This document shows, one piece after another, positions 12,255-24,536 of a stretch of DNA of 64,000 nt. The DNA lies in the NCBI RefSeq assembly GCF_003590095.1, contig NC_039492.1:2170001-2234000 (forward strand), in the 5' to 3' direction. Positions within the stretch are counted from its first letter, which is position 1. Every line of letters starts with the position of its first letter. The position numbers and the translations under genes are program-made. The notes beneath the pieces were generated by a model. The model saw only the letters and a list, made by a program, of their open reading frames with translations. It ran no database searches and was not told the origin of the DNA. This DNA comes from Trichoplusia ni. Lineage: Eukaryota > Arthropoda > Insecta > Lepidoptera > Noctuidae.

Positions 12255-12385
12255 AACTTTTTGAAGTGAAAACTTCTTTAGCGGCGTTGTTTACTTTTTT
12301 GTAATGAGTAAAAAATGTTAAACTCGCGTCACGATACGTGACCTGATCGAAAATTCGTAGGACGAAAACTTCTTTAGCACACTGA
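12255..12385. repeat. Internal direct repeat around GAAAACTTCTTTAGC
   Basis: GAAAACTTCTTTAGC occurs at 12268-12282 and again at 12364-12378. Between them lies 'actcgcgtcacgatacgtga'. I believe this arrangement recurs in moth genomes, but that is memory, not something I can test. Class unknown. Confidence 0.4.
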
Positions 12386-13400
12386 ATCGATAGCGAAATA
12401 AATAAGTATTGTATTCTACCACCTAAATGATAGTAATCTATAAGTGATAATTAAAACAATTCGTGCAAAATTATACCCTAACCATTTCAGAATATCAAAA
12501 ATGCATAGATGAATATACGTAACTCATAGCTTTTTTTTACAAGTCAGTGATTAAAATCTGATCCATAAAAAAAATGAAGGGACTATTTGCAAATGCAAAA
12601 AAACATATTCAAACAACATTATGGTATTAAGAACTTACATTTTGATCACTCATTGAAGTTGAGAAACCGTTGTTTCAAGACAGGACCGTTTAAGCGCAGC
12701 ATGCTATGGTATAGAAGTGTGCGGCTGTCTGGTCGAAACTTTGCAGTCTGCGAAGTTTACTACCACAGATTCTATGCTCCAACTATATTTTCGATTACAC
12801 AAGATGATGTAACCTCTTTTTGGCCAATACACCTCAGTTTGAATACTAATTGTTGGAAAATAACGTTAATCCAGTTTTTTTTTGTGTTTCATGAACCGGA
12901 ATCGGCATGAAGAGGCGTGTTTATTTTTTATAGAGACAAGAACTTTCTGTGACATTTACTATCTTTAACAAAACACCCAAAATAAACCAAACATATCTTG
13001 ATATTTACTTGTTGATCCACCAAAAACGTGCAAACTTACTCGTGACCTAGATAATCCTTTTCCAGATATAAATAACACAAAATCGTTTACAAATAAAACT
13101 CTTATTTTCAGAGCAACAGAATCCTTTCTAAACGTCAATATCCATTAATCCTGGAACATATAGGAACACAACAATACACTCAATCAGCAGACAAACAAAA
13201 ACAGCCCTAAGCAAATCAAACGGAGGTGATACCGCTGTTTTATATTTGGAAAAATGATTACATTTTCAATTAAGCGTTTCAAATTTTGGAGATGTGCTGA
13301 TTTGAATTGTATGTTCTACTTTAGCTGGCTTCGTTGGCTGGTAATTTTTTTTTAAAAGGTATTAGATAAATTGCGGCCAGTGTTATAAGTAAGACTGTCC
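12386..13400. other. Non-coding stretch, nothing recognised
   Basis: A 107-codon plus-strand frame at 12587-12910 has no domain signal and is within chance length. No repeat is identified. Confidence 0.5.
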
Positions 13401-13515
13401 CCAAGTTGATCGATCATAGGTTAAGCTACGCGTGAACGTGCGGTCCGTGGATGGGTTACAATCTATTTTATAACGAGTTGCTCCGTGTTTCGGAAGGCTC
13501 GTTAAAATGTGAGTA
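13401..13515 (+). mobile_element. 5S-rRNA-derived SINE, 5' part only
   Basis: Matches the head of the 18612 and 27529 copies: 'cgatcataggttaagctacg', 'gtccgtggatgggt', 'gagttgctccgtgtttcgga'. It is clearly more diverged than those two and stops before the 'cagaagcttgaaaagtctga' section, so it is an old truncated copy. Confidence 0.65.
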
Positions 13516-14049
13516 GGATTTGTAAAACTATAGTTCTCTGAAGATTATAAGTTTAGATTTAATTTGTACCTACTCGAAAGATATGCTACCCTGAATATTG
13601 AAACAAGCAAAATTCAAAACCACTGAAAACAATGTAGGATTAGCAAGCAACCCCAAACACGAAGGTCCACTTCAATATTCATCTCTTGTTCCCACACATT
13701 GACAACACTTCGGATATATCAATATTTGTTAGACGAACAGAAAAGAAAACAATATTATTTATACAAAGGATTTCGCCAGACCTAATTCTGTTTGGCGAAC
13801 CAATGGAATCATTTGCTGAATCGAAACACATAACAATTTGTCTTTATCTAAACCAATTTGTAACTCGATCATGGAAATGTATTTCATAAAGGTATTTACG
13901 TGCGTTCTGGTTACAGAGTTTAGGTCACTTAGAAACCTGTTTTAAGCATAAGCTCAGAATACAAATCTATTTATTGGTTTTCGAAACTAGATGAAAATTT
14001 GGTAACGATTCCGTTTTTTTAATGAATGGATTTCTTTTTTGAACTATGA
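13516..14049. other. Non-coding stretch, nothing recognised
   Basis: No feature supported. Confidence 0.5.
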
Positions 14050-14215
14050 ATGTATGACGGCTTCGCCGTGGGTGGCCACAGAAGCGTTGGCAAGACGATC
14101 TTACTGCGTGGGCTAGTTTCATGTGGCCCAGAACAGAAAATCGTAAAAGGGTTTGGCGAGGTCTTTGCCCAGCAGTGGGACACAGTGGACTAGATGACAA
14201 AAATGAATGTAATAG
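14050..14215 (+). pseudogene. Non-LTR retrotransposon ORF2 C-terminal remnant
   Basis: From 14073 the frame reads W-P-Q-K-R-W-Q-D-D-L-T-A-W and, after a spacer, W-P-R-T-E-N-R-K-R-V-W-R-G-L. This follows the familiar LINE ORF2 tail GRPxxRWxDDLxxxx..WxxxAxDRxxWRxxxEAFxQQW. The downstream 'cccagcagtgggaca' corresponds to the QQW region, but the frame has drifted (CPAVG). No upstream reverse transcriptase is present, so it is a 5'-truncated dead copy. Confidence 0.65.
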
Positions 14216-16439
14216 TATAATAGAGCCTGAAACAACGCCAAGCAGAGTATCATTGCTAGTCGCCTTTAGGTTCAAGACACCACACAGGCCAGAAAGTCTG
14301 TGGAGGCTAATGGGATAAGGTGAGAATCCCCTTGCCTTAAATACGATGGCTTTTGTATAATGTCAATCATTATACATATTTAAGGCAAACTGACAGAAAT
14401 GAAGGCTATTATAATATTGATTCGAAAGTAAACTATAAGGATACACATAAGAATAGTTCTTTCAATAGAATTGCAGATATCCCAAACAGACAATCAAACC
14501 GTAACACAAGGTTCTTAGAACACAAGCTGCGTTCGTTTCGATGCGAATATAGATTTATCGTTTGTTTTGTTTGCTTCGAAATTCAGCTCAAGTCGGTATG
14601 TCGGAATGTTTGGCTCCGAATAAATCATGATGCCTCAACCTGTATTGACCTCAGTAAAATTTAGCTGGAAGCGAGAACGGCGAAACAAAAGATTATTGTA
14701 CTAGGAAGATTTTGGGGAATGGCTTTCCGAAATTTGTGGAGAGATCGAGCCTTTGGGAGCAATGAAAGACAATGGAGTCTGGATAACTAATCCTGCAGCA
14801 TACTCGCTTTTCGAAATAAATTGGAAGTAACTAACTTGGTGCAGATTTTGTTAAGGCTGATTAACCGTCTAGTAGTTAATGTAATTTATCTGCTGATGTT
14901 TCACATTACAAAGACTTAAAAGTCCATATATGACCAGAATCTTTTTTCCATAAAAAACTAATTTGTTTTATAATCTACCATAACAATAAACTTCCGAAGC
15001 CTACCATGGACCATTGACACATCCAATTTTGAATCTACAACCTTGAACGTATGGAACTGACCAACGATTTTGGACTACCCCAAACTCCATTTACAAGTAT
15101 CCAAAATACAAACAAAAACATCCGAAGCTTAATCATTTCGGAAACAACAAATTTTACGCATTTACGAATAAATCTCCTCTTTCATTGCTTTTAATGCAAT
15201 CCTGGTGTAACTGTGTTTAGGGAAATATCCGGGGAATGATTCTTTAAGCGTTTTATTGGTAACGTGTTTATTTTGTTTACTTTTGGATTTTATACCGGTG
15301 AGAACAAAGGCTATGTTTGGTGCTTCAGTGGTTGTTAGTACATGTATGTGATGGAGTAAAATATAAAACCTATTTCTATAAGTCACCACTTCAGCTTATG
15401 GTGTGCCATTGTTTTGAAGTATTCAAAAGTAAAGCTAAAAAGCGCATCTCTGATCGGGCTTTTTGGTCAAAAGAAAACTGAATACCAAACCCACGTTTTT
15501 ATTTGTAAATTGCCTTGTCATCGGGTTTGAAGCTACCCTGAAAATATCAGACTGCTAGCTTATCGGGAAGTGCCTCAAAATTGTGTTGCAAAAATCCAAC
15601 CAGAGCGACAAAGAAACAAACAAGAAAGTGAGTTTATAAAAACGTGGGAAAAAGCACATCCCTGACAGGATCACCTAGTCCCAAAATAAGCTGTATACCA
15701 CATAAAACAATAGTGTTGACGAAAACAAATCCTCTAATCCGAATTTTCAACATACTACAATGACAATCACGAAATTAATTTCAAATACGTTCCCATATCA
15801 AAGTAATCCATGACTAATTAAACATATAATATACATCCACACAAAGAGCTATCAGAGTTAATGAGAATACATGTAAAATTAATGATGATGATACAGATAT
15901 GTTGTTCAAGCACTGTTTACTAGATCTTAAGTGATTGCAGTGGAAGAGGGATGCCGCTACGTCTTCTATTGCACTGTCTCGCTTTCGCATGAACCCTGAT
16001 ATACTTTGGACGTACATATATAGGATGTGGTGGTAGGTTCTCAGTTGTGATGTCTCCCTCATTACTGTGTTCGCACTCCGCTGCTTACAGACAGTCGTAC
16101 ACGGTATAAAGTGTAGAGTACATACGGATAAAGTTGGGGCCAGACGGACGATTTGTGTTTCGGGCATAGCTCGGTTGCTGCAGTTCAAGTTTTGTTTGTA
16201 TGTGTCCGTTGATACTTGGTTGTTAGTTGGAACATGGAGTTTTATCTATTATGTATTCTACTTTATTTTCAAGGTTCGAATTAATGGATTTTCCTTGGAC
16301 TTCTAAACTTTATTTGTTAACTATTTAAGTGGTGTTTTTTTAAGTAGGTGGTTATCCGCTCTCGTCTGCAATTTCGATCTTACCTAGTTCCTAGATACTA
16401 GAAACTTCTTTAGGATAGATTAGAATCTAGTGGGTCACG
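14216..16439. other. Non-coding stretch; GC-richer patch at 15900-16220
   Basis: The patch carries opposing open frames (124 codons minus, 79 plus) that overlap and look like composition effects. It may be an unclassified repeat. Nothing else is recognised. Confidence 0.4.
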
Positions 16440-16748
16440 CTCAAGCTCTGCGGCATAACGTGTGTTAGTAAAGTTTTCTTCGTCGCCATTTTACTTTCTT
16501 TAGCTTTGCGCTGTTAAGACCTTAAGATAAGTTTTGACGTCTAAACTCGCCATATTCTGTTGACACACTTGACGTCAAAGTTACACATCGGTTCAAACCG
16601 TGTGAGTTTGCTTTGTTATTGTTAAACGTACTTCGTATTCTTGAGCGAATATTATCTTTGGAAGCTGTGGCGTGTAAACTTTGTGGAATTAACGACTAAC
16701 TCCGATGTGATGTGCGTCAGTGTGTGCTGATATTGTTGACGATGTTGC
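16440..16748. promoter_or_regulatory. Promoter-like block with CRE and palindromes
   Basis: Richer in CpG than its flanks. It holds two ATGGCGA-type motifs in reverse (CGTCGCCATTTT near 16482, ACTCGCCATATT near 16545), a perfect TGACGTCA at 16570-16577, a near-palindrome CACA-t-CGGTT-CA-AACCG-TGTG at 16584-16604, and an initiator-like GCGTCAGTGTG near 16707. Each motif is weak alone. Together they suggest an enhancer or promoter. No coding exon follows. Confidence 0.2.
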
Positions 16749-16794
16749 AAAAGTGTTGTTTGAGTTCATCTTAATGAACTCAAACAACACTTTT
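16749..16794. repeat. Perfect 21-bp hairpin with 4-base loop
   Basis: The arm 16749-16769 begins AAAAGTGTTG and ends AGTTCAT. It is exactly complementary to 16774-16794, with loop CTTA. The whole is 46 bases. It is too short for an animal microRNA precursor. It looks like a recent inverted duplication by template switching. Confidence 0.9.
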
Positions 16795-18021
16795 CCTTAG
16801 AAAAAAATTGGAATTGATCTTGACTAGATTTTTCTTCATAGGTACTCTTATACTCTTATGTAGTCATGGAATAAGATTTTTTGCGGCATGGCAAAAACAG
16901 TTTTTGAAAAACACATACTTAATGTGCACATGAAAAAGTCGTAATAAAAGAAAATTAAATTTTAATGATCATGTTGGCAACTGTGGAGAGCTTATATCCC
17001 GATAAACAAAGGTATCTTCTTGAATTTTTTGGGCATGTCATAAAAATTTGATGAATAATACAAAATCGGTTAGGAATATCAATCCTGCCTAAATATTAAG
17101 CAAAGGGAATCTAAATGTAAAGACTGATTACCTATTCTAATTGTTAACATAAATGTTTACCAGGAATCCTTACCAAGAAATGTCGAATTCATATTTGAAG
17201 CGGTTTCTTAAACCGCCTCTATATATTCCGGGAATAAATTCCAGGTATTTATCCGTTTATATAAATAGTACGATACTCGAGCGAGCTTCGACCGACAAAC
17301 GATAGATTCCTTGGATCACAGACGATATTGTGGTGAACAAACCTTGGTATTGTGACCATCATTTTGTGTATCTGAGGACTTTTCCATGCGGATTTTTAGG
17401 TTTTTGGCATTCGACATAAGCATTCGAATTCGCATTCGCATAAGCATGTGAGAATGTTTACAGAAATGAAACAAATACTAACTTAATTAACATTGGAATC
17501 AAATAAATTAAACTGCAAAATACATAGCCGAAAAAATGGTATAAGTGTAATTTATGTGCAATTTTTTTTTTGTAAAATTTTATAAAAATCGTACAAGTAT
17601 AACGGCCAAAGCAAACTATATTTAGATTAACAACATAGATCAGTAAAACATGAACACATTTCCTTACGTTAAATCGTCAATTTCACCACTCACAACGTGC
17701 ATGACGCATAAAACTTTAATTTCCGAGAAAGGTTATCCACCTCCCAACAGTCCCAACTACCTACAAAACAGGACTATAACCTTTACAGCATCTAGCGAAT
17801 AGCATCCTCTGAGTGCTTCTAATACTTACCATATTTCTCTCATATCTTCATAGCTGCAATACCAAGCATGTGTATATTCAACGTCAATATCTTGAATTGG
17901 GATCATCCCATTTGTGATTATTGTAAGACTCTGTTTTGAAGTATCAATTGGTAGGCGTGGTATCTTTTTCAAAACCAAAAACAAAGTCACACGATCACAT
18001 CTTAGTGTGACATTATCCTTT
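16795..18021. other. Non-coding stretch, nothing recognised
   Basis: AT-rich with no supported feature. Confidence 0.5.
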
Positions 18022-18096
18022 TGTGGATGCGAGACAATTATCTACACACTATAGAGCGCTGTCTCTTTTTTACATCTACAACCATCTTACTCTAGA
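18022..18096. repeat. Stem-loop element, GCGAGAC/GTCTCGC family
   Basis: Left arm 'gcgagacaattatcta', right arm 'tatagagcgctgtctct', then 'accatcttac'. It is one of five members (also 23427, 34157, 35081, 39804) with the same arm core and divergent loops. Confidence 0.45.
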
Positions 18097-18611
18097 AGGG
18101 TTGGTGGACCTCAGTAATGTTATACAGGAAATCATTTTATGAAGTAGGGTGCTTGCTTTTTGCTGCTATTGCTTGCCTATACGACTAGTACTATGATAGC
18201 TGCAATATGAGATTAGGTTTATTAGGCTAGTAAACTTTGTAAAGACTTGTAGACTTAAGAAGTAAATTAGAGTAAAAAGTAATAAAAAGTGTTTTTGGTA
18301 CATGCAAAACAGTAAATATTACTAAGAGAAGTCCTTTTGATTAATAATTGCATGTGCTTTGAGGCCTAGCTATTAATAAAGTTTAATGTTATTTTAGCTA
18401 CAATAACAAACCACAAAGAGCCCATATAACATTAGCGCCTGTGTCACAATAACAGATTAGCCGCTATCTGGCAGATAAATTTTAAAAATTACATGGTATT
18501 AAAAAATCTGTCTAGTAATGTAACGGGACCTTATTAGGCGGTATTGCAAAAGGCTCTAAATAATCTTTCACAAAATATCAACCAATAAAACACAAATGTT
18601 ATTTGATGGTT

Positions 18612-18940
18612 ATCAAGCATCACAGGTTAAGCTATGCTTGACGCGGTTGGTCCGTAGATGGGTGACCATCTTTGTCATAAGGAGTTCCTCCGTGTTTCGG
18701 AAGGTACGTTAAATTGTGGATCCCGGCTGTTATTCTTACATCTTTGACAGTCGTTACAGGTAGTCAGAAGCTTGAAAAGTCTGACAACCAGTCTAACCAA
18801 GGGGTATCGTGTCGCCCAGGTAACTGGGTTGAGGAGGTCAGATAGGCAGTCGCTCCTTGTAAAAACACTGGTACTTAGCTGAAACCGGTTAGACTGGCAG
18901 CCGACCCCAACATAGTTGGGAAAAGGCTAGGCCAATGATG
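18612..18940 (+). mobile_element. 5S-rRNA-derived SINE, near full length
   Basis: The head 'ggttaagctatgcttgacgc', 'ggttggtccgtagatgggtg' follows the pol III internal control region of 5S rRNA (GTTAAGC... CGGTTAGTACTTGGATGGGTGACC), so this is a SINE3-type element. The body includes 'cagaagcttgaaaagtctga' and 'gaccccaacatagttgggaa'. I count about 13-14 differences from the 27529 copy over about 320 bases, so both are recent. Confidence 0.8.
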
Positions 18941-20003
18941 AAATGTTTTATCATCTTCCATACCACTTACTAATTAAAGGTTGTATACAAAAAAGACTTC
19001 ACAATAACAAGGACAATAAACTTCAATCCTTACCCACATATAAAGTATCCTCGTTATGAACACATGTGCCTGTGACGTCACTTACACATCCGTTTCCGAT
19101 GCGCCGCGCTGAATTGTTTCATCTATTTACGGATCGCGGATGCTTTGTTTACCCACGTCATTATGTTTGCCAGCTCAGATGAACTTACATTATTAACTGT
19201 CTGTATGATATGTATGTTTGTTTGGTGCTAGTATGGTGTGGATTTTTTTGAGTCTTCAAATTTTTGTCAAAGCTAGTTTTGATTTTCGATTTTTGTGTTT
19301 CTATCTGTCGGATTGTGCCTGTGGGAAGATTATGTTTTCTTTCTTTTTAATCTGTGCTGTTAGCCTGTGACTTATTGTTGAGCGGTTTTTTTCTGCTTAT
19401 ATTTTAGGATGCGTCTTAAGATAGATCTTACGATTTTTCGTTTAGTCAAAAATCACTTTAATAAATTCGATAAACCAAGATTTAAAGTGAGACTAAAGCG
19501 AACCAAATGGAACCAAGATTGAAAAATACACTTAGTACCTCCAAATGTCTCAAAAATGACCAAACCATGGTTACCATAGCAACGTGCGAGCCAACAATAC
19601 CGTTTGAAGAATCCTCGTCTGTAGCTAGTTCGGTTCCGAGCGTTTATTTAGCGTTGTTCACAGAAATATGAGTCAAGGAGGTTGTTAGCTCGTGTAAGGG
19701 GTTTCGAGGGTCGGATCAAGAGGGAGAGGGACCATCAGCTGGTCATCTCGAGAGGCAATTGAAGTACGTTTGTTGGGATCTTGTTAGGAAGTGAAGTTGG
19801 GTGATGTACATATATATCTTATGGTTAGTTTGTGTAATAGACTTGATGATTTAAGAGGATTAGGTGTGGTAAGGCAAGTGCGAATTAGATTCACAACAAG
19901 GGTTCCGTATAGATAGGATGAATAAAGACATATTTGCAAACAAAATTTGTCATTTTTTCAAATTATGACTGTTACATTTGTTGCTAACTTGATCTTTATT
20001 TTA
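18941..20003. other. Non-coding stretch
   Basis: Contains TGACGTCA at 19073-19080 in a GC-richer patch (19060-19170). No gene or named repeat is recognised. Confidence 0.45.
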
Positions 20004-20165
20004 GTATTTTTTGTTATAGCGCGGCGGCAACTGTAATACGTAGTCTCTGAAAATTATAACTCTATCACGCTTCGTTACATGCAGTATGGTGACAGTGGGA
20101 TGGACACACGTTGCTTCAGGAATAAGATTTCAACCTTTGCTTACGGAACCTTTCAAATATAAAAA
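20004..20165 (-). repeat. CTGTCTGTC/GTCACC interspersed repeat, reverse copy
   Basis: Successive matches in reverse: 'ttgttatagcgcggcggcaac', 'aaaattataactctatcacg', 'gtatggtgacagtgggatgg' and 'cttacggaacct'. The order agrees with the forward copies at 26199 and 40998. Confidence 0.5.
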
Positions 20166-22356
20166 AATACGTACAAAAACTAAATGAAGCTAATTAAAAC
20201 TTGTACCGGCTAAAAGTCCAAGATTGGACCGTATAACGTCACAATTTTCAAATCAGTGTATTGTCGTGAGTGGCGTATGCGTTAAATAAATACAAACTTG
20301 AAAGAAACTGGTCATTTGTTTCTTCCGTGTTTAAAGTTATTTAATCCTAAAAACCTTATTATACATCAAAAATTCTCATAAACAGGCTAAAGGGACTACA
20401 TATAATAAACACAAACAAGCCGAGAAGCCTTAACTTAAATGCACACGATACGAGACTCATTTTTACATCACCAAAAAGTTTTTAAGCCACAATTACATTT
20501 GTCTGCGACGCGCCACAGTCTCTTTTATTGTAACGCTGAACCCTAAATTAATATTACACGTTTTAACTGTATTTTAAATGAAATGAGAGTTCTTTTTTAC
20601 TTTTATTTGTTTTTTTTTTTGCTGGGCTATGTTTTATGAACATTGTTGTAACATTTCATTGTAATTATTTTTGTTGTCTGTGTGGTTGTATATATGATGT
20701 TAGTTTTTTAGATTAAGTTGTATATTGTTTAATTTCTTTTTTTTTTAATAAGGATAATTATTGAGATTGCAGTTAATCCTGAACAGCCGCTTCGCCAAAT
20801 ACAATTTCTTTAATTGTTAACGCCAAATGTATGGAAATGACATTTCATTTCGATCAGTCACGTGACTTAGACCTGTCATCTCCATACATTTTTGCTGTCT
20901 TGTGTTAATTTTAATGATGGAAGGTTATTCTTTGTTGTATGTAGTATTTGTTGTACTTTCCTTGAGACGTACGAACTAAACAGTAACATAATATCAGCCT
21001 TCAAATGTCCCACTATTATTGAGCCTTTTACCACATAGAAAATTATAATCATTGATCATTGGGTAAAAACTGTAATCTATTCAAAATTGTTTGAATCCAG
21101 ATCTTAGCATTAATTTTCCACTCACACGTAACTAATGCTAAAATTATACAAAAAAGTTGTATCTTTTCAACAATGTATAAAAACTCGATTTGCATACAAC
21201 AATTTGCATCCATCTTTTTAGATGTAAAAATCTCAATATCATTTCTAAACTCGCACTTTCAGTAGCAGAGAGAATTACATTTTGTCCTCGAAACCCATTC
21301 AGCTGGGGAAATTCCATTAGCTGTCATGGTGGCGCTCTTTGTACCTCTTTTGGCACTATTCCATCATTTTATCTTCAGTGACAACTGAAATGTTATGAGG
21401 TTCACAGCTCTGAATAATGTTTGTGACGTAACGAATTATTTGGTAACCAATGTTGGATTTAATTTTATTGTGTGTTTTAAGAATGCTAAAATTCGCCGCA
21501 TAGATATTTTCCCGTGGTAGGAATTAAGATAATACCGATATACTTAAATTAGATGACAGTGATCCACAATAAAGTTGCGGTATCAGAGATTTTATCAATA
21601 TGGGTTAAGTTTGAAGCATTAAGGTGACGAGATTAACACAAACAGACACAAACTTTAGCTTTCATATTAGATTGATGAAGTTCTTTGTTTGACCTGTCTG
21701 CATTACAATAATTAATGGCATATTCCCGTCTAAAATCTTACCTTTTAAGTAGTTTCAGAGATTTTCGCGTAATACGTAGATGATACAAAACACTTAAAAT
21801 AAATGTGACGATAGATTTGAAAAATATGAAAACAGAATATTCAAAATAAATTCACAAGTTTTATCTATATTTTAAATCGCTTGTTCAAGTTTCAATAGAA
21901 GACGCCATTGTCGTGTCCAACTTATAATGGTTTTCCATTTTCAAACTATTCCAAACTGTTTATGCTTGACTCGAATTTTATACATTCGAAATTTGAATCG
22001 ATATTTTTCTTTTTTGCATTGTAAATTTGTTGACAGTTATTTCATGGAATCGGAACTTCTTATAAAATTGTTTTTAATATTTTATCGTGTCAGAATAAAA
22101 AAGCTTTAAAACTTGGAGCCGTCACAGTAAAAGCATTTCTTATCGTAATATTGTATCGTAATCGCGTATTTTCTTTAATATTTTAAAGCAATAATGCTGT
22201 AGTTTGTTGTCACTACAGTGTATAACCCATGTCAATTCATAATTTGTAATAACAGCTACCTAGTTTGTCCCATCTAGCAACAACTTAAGTATTCGCTCGA
22301 AACTAGAACAACATCTGTTGCACTCGGTCCCTCGCTGTCGTTGATTTATATTAAAA
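20166..22356. other. Non-coding stretch, nothing recognised
   Basis: AT-rich. Short frames only. No supported feature. Confidence 0.5.
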
Positions 22357-22445
22357 CTAGTTGCACCCGCGGCGTCGCTTGCAGTTCGAAAGTTACTTAT
22401 GAAAAGACTAGGCTATGAAAAGTTGAACGTGATGAGAGAATGCGA
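22357..22445 (-). mobile_element. Helitron-like 3' end, degraded
   Basis: CTAGTTGCACCCGCGGCGTCGCT is the reverse of an end ...GCGACGCCGCGGGTGCAACTAG, a variant of the window's Helitron 3' end. 'aaaagactaggctatgaaaa' follows. The 5' end was not found. Confidence 0.45.
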
Positions 22446-23426
22446 AAAGACGAGATCCGAGAAAAAGAACGTGTACGTACTGCAACGTAACTGGGTGGTG
22501 CTGGTCTGCACGCCAAAACCAATACGCGTGACGTGATCTTTGTAAAATGATATAAATCGATCATAAAGTTGATTTTTTCTACTCGACTATGTTGTTTAAA
22601 AGTTATTTTTAAAGCGCTTTCTTATAGCTAGTATTTTTAATCTGTTTGAAACCTATGTATTCTTTTCTTCTTCTATAGCCGTGTTTCAATATAACCTTAT
22701 TGTTCTCACCTCAAAGAATAATTAACCGTGTTATACGATACGATTGTACGGTTCAAAGTTAGATAGAGTTCATTGGAAATCTAGATTTAATTAAAAGTTT
22801 GTAATTTTAATAAAAGTAGTTTGATTATTTTCTGCTGATACTGTGAAAATAATGTTGCATTAGTTTTAATTATTTCTTGCGGTTTTGCACCTTGTTTGTT
22901 TAGCTATTGTTTAAAAAAAAATAAAAGTTTCTTTTAATTGTGATTGCGGTTTATTGGATAAAGAAATTCAATGAGATTTTTAAGAATTTAGGTTGACTCG
23001 TAAAGTGGTAATTAATGGAGTAAGTTTTATCGATAAAATCAAAACTACTTTTTTGTATCCCAGGCTTTTATTTTGTATCAAATAATCGCGACCCATTGCT
23101 TATAATTATCAATCTAGTTAGACAATAACCCGTAAAATATAAAATGATTACAAATATAAGTTTGAAGTAAGTATAAATGTTTTCAAAACCATATCATTCT
23201 GTTATTCTTTTCACACACCGAGTACGCGATTAAACCACCAAAATTAACGCCATTATCTCGTAAACAAACATAATATCCCATTGAAACAACCCTCCTTAAT
23301 CCACGAACAACCCTACAACCTTGTATAGAACCCTACGAATAACAAATGTCCTTTTACAACACTTCGGATGCAAGTCACGGGTATTATGTACCCACAAATC
23401 TCTGTAACTCTACCATGAGATTTTGA
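22446..23426. other. Non-coding stretch, nothing recognised
   Basis: No supported feature. Confidence 0.5.
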
Positions 23427-23490
23427 AGAAGGACGGGTAAGGTGTGTAAGCGAGACAGCGCTATATAAAGCACGTAGCGCCATCTCCCAC
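23427..23490. repeat. Stem-loop element, GCGAGAC/GTCTCGC family
   Basis: Left arm 'taagcgagacagcgctatat', right arm 'cacgtagcgccatctcccac'. The arms pair imperfectly. The right arm also creates a CTCF-like core in reverse (23474-23488). Confidence 0.4.
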
Positions 23491-23872
23491 AATTTCAGCA
23501 ACGGTATTTTAAGAGGTAGTAAGCGGGTAGAAACCTCATTTGTATGCAGTATTTCTCTTATTTATTTTTCCTTGACAACGGGGCTTGTAAACGAAATTAA
23601 AATATTATCTTTTAGAATTATCTGGTTGTGTTTATATAGGTCCGTGTTTTTACGACAGGGAAATTAGGTTTTGTTATTCTGGACTTTTTTTGGTCTAATT
23701 ACATGAGGGTCTGTAATTATAATTTACAATTATTTGTAGGTCGAATAAGTTTTTAGAGCCTTAATGTATTGATGGTATAGTGCTAAGGTTTTTTCATACT
23801 TTGTTAGATCCTTAATACTTATATAATTCTAATTCTGGCAGATATTTTTAAATACTCTTGCACTAAGTAATG

Positions 23873-24022
23873 GGAGGTTTCACAAACATTAAAGTCTAAT
23901 ATACAAAGTCACTCAGGTCCAAAACAATCGTTCTTAAATCACCCAAATACTTTTCCTACGCGGGGATCGAACCAGCGACGCGTCGTACACAGTGGTTTAA
24001 GTGATCGTTACCACTCGGTTTT
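23873..24022 (-). mobile_element. tRNA-derived SINE, family 1, reverse copy
   Basis: In reverse: 'gtttcacaaacattaaagtc', 'cctacgcggggatcgaacca' (B box) and 'cgttaccactcggttttc' (5' head). Its 3' tail motif is lost. Confidence 0.7.
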
Positions 24023-24536
24023 CTTTTTGATCTGTTTTTGATTTTTAATGTAATATTACTACACAGGCTAACATTGCATTACCACCTAAAGCAAGTACCC
24101 CACATAAGGAAGATTTATACTACCTTAAGTACTACAGCATTAATTGTTTCATAAACAGCTACAATTAACATCCTACATTTAACTTCTAATTCTTTAACAA
24201 GGATTATAGCACGACGTTACGCAACGTGACCTGCAACGTACGTCGCAGCGAACACAGTTTGAAACAGAAGTCTAATTAATACGTCGCTACCTCACCCGTA
24301 TGAGGCGCTACGCTCAAAGGATATACTGAAAACTACTAATACGTCCTCTCAAATGAAAACTTAGTACTCCTAGCTCAGATATAAGGCGACTTTAAATTTT
24401 GATGAACTTTTTAGGTCTAAGTTTTCTTTAAGTGCTAAGAGTTTTCGGTTGATAATATTTTTATATCTAAACATTTTTTCAGTAAATAGTATTGAAATAA
24501 GGAAAGTATTGGTTTATTTTACAATTATTCTTGAAA
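24023..24536. other. Non-coding stretch, nothing recognised
   Basis: No supported feature. Confidence 0.45.

Noticed and set aside
12587..12910. 107-codon plus-strand frame
   Set aside because: No domain, near chance length, and no splice or promoter context.
15814..16188. 124-codon minus-strand frame
   Set aside because: Near the length expected by chance, overlaps an opposing frame, no domain; possibly an unclassified repeat.
16749..16794. microRNA precursor
   Set aside because: The stem is 21 bp with a 4-base loop, too short for a Drosha/Dicer substrate, and perfectly paired.
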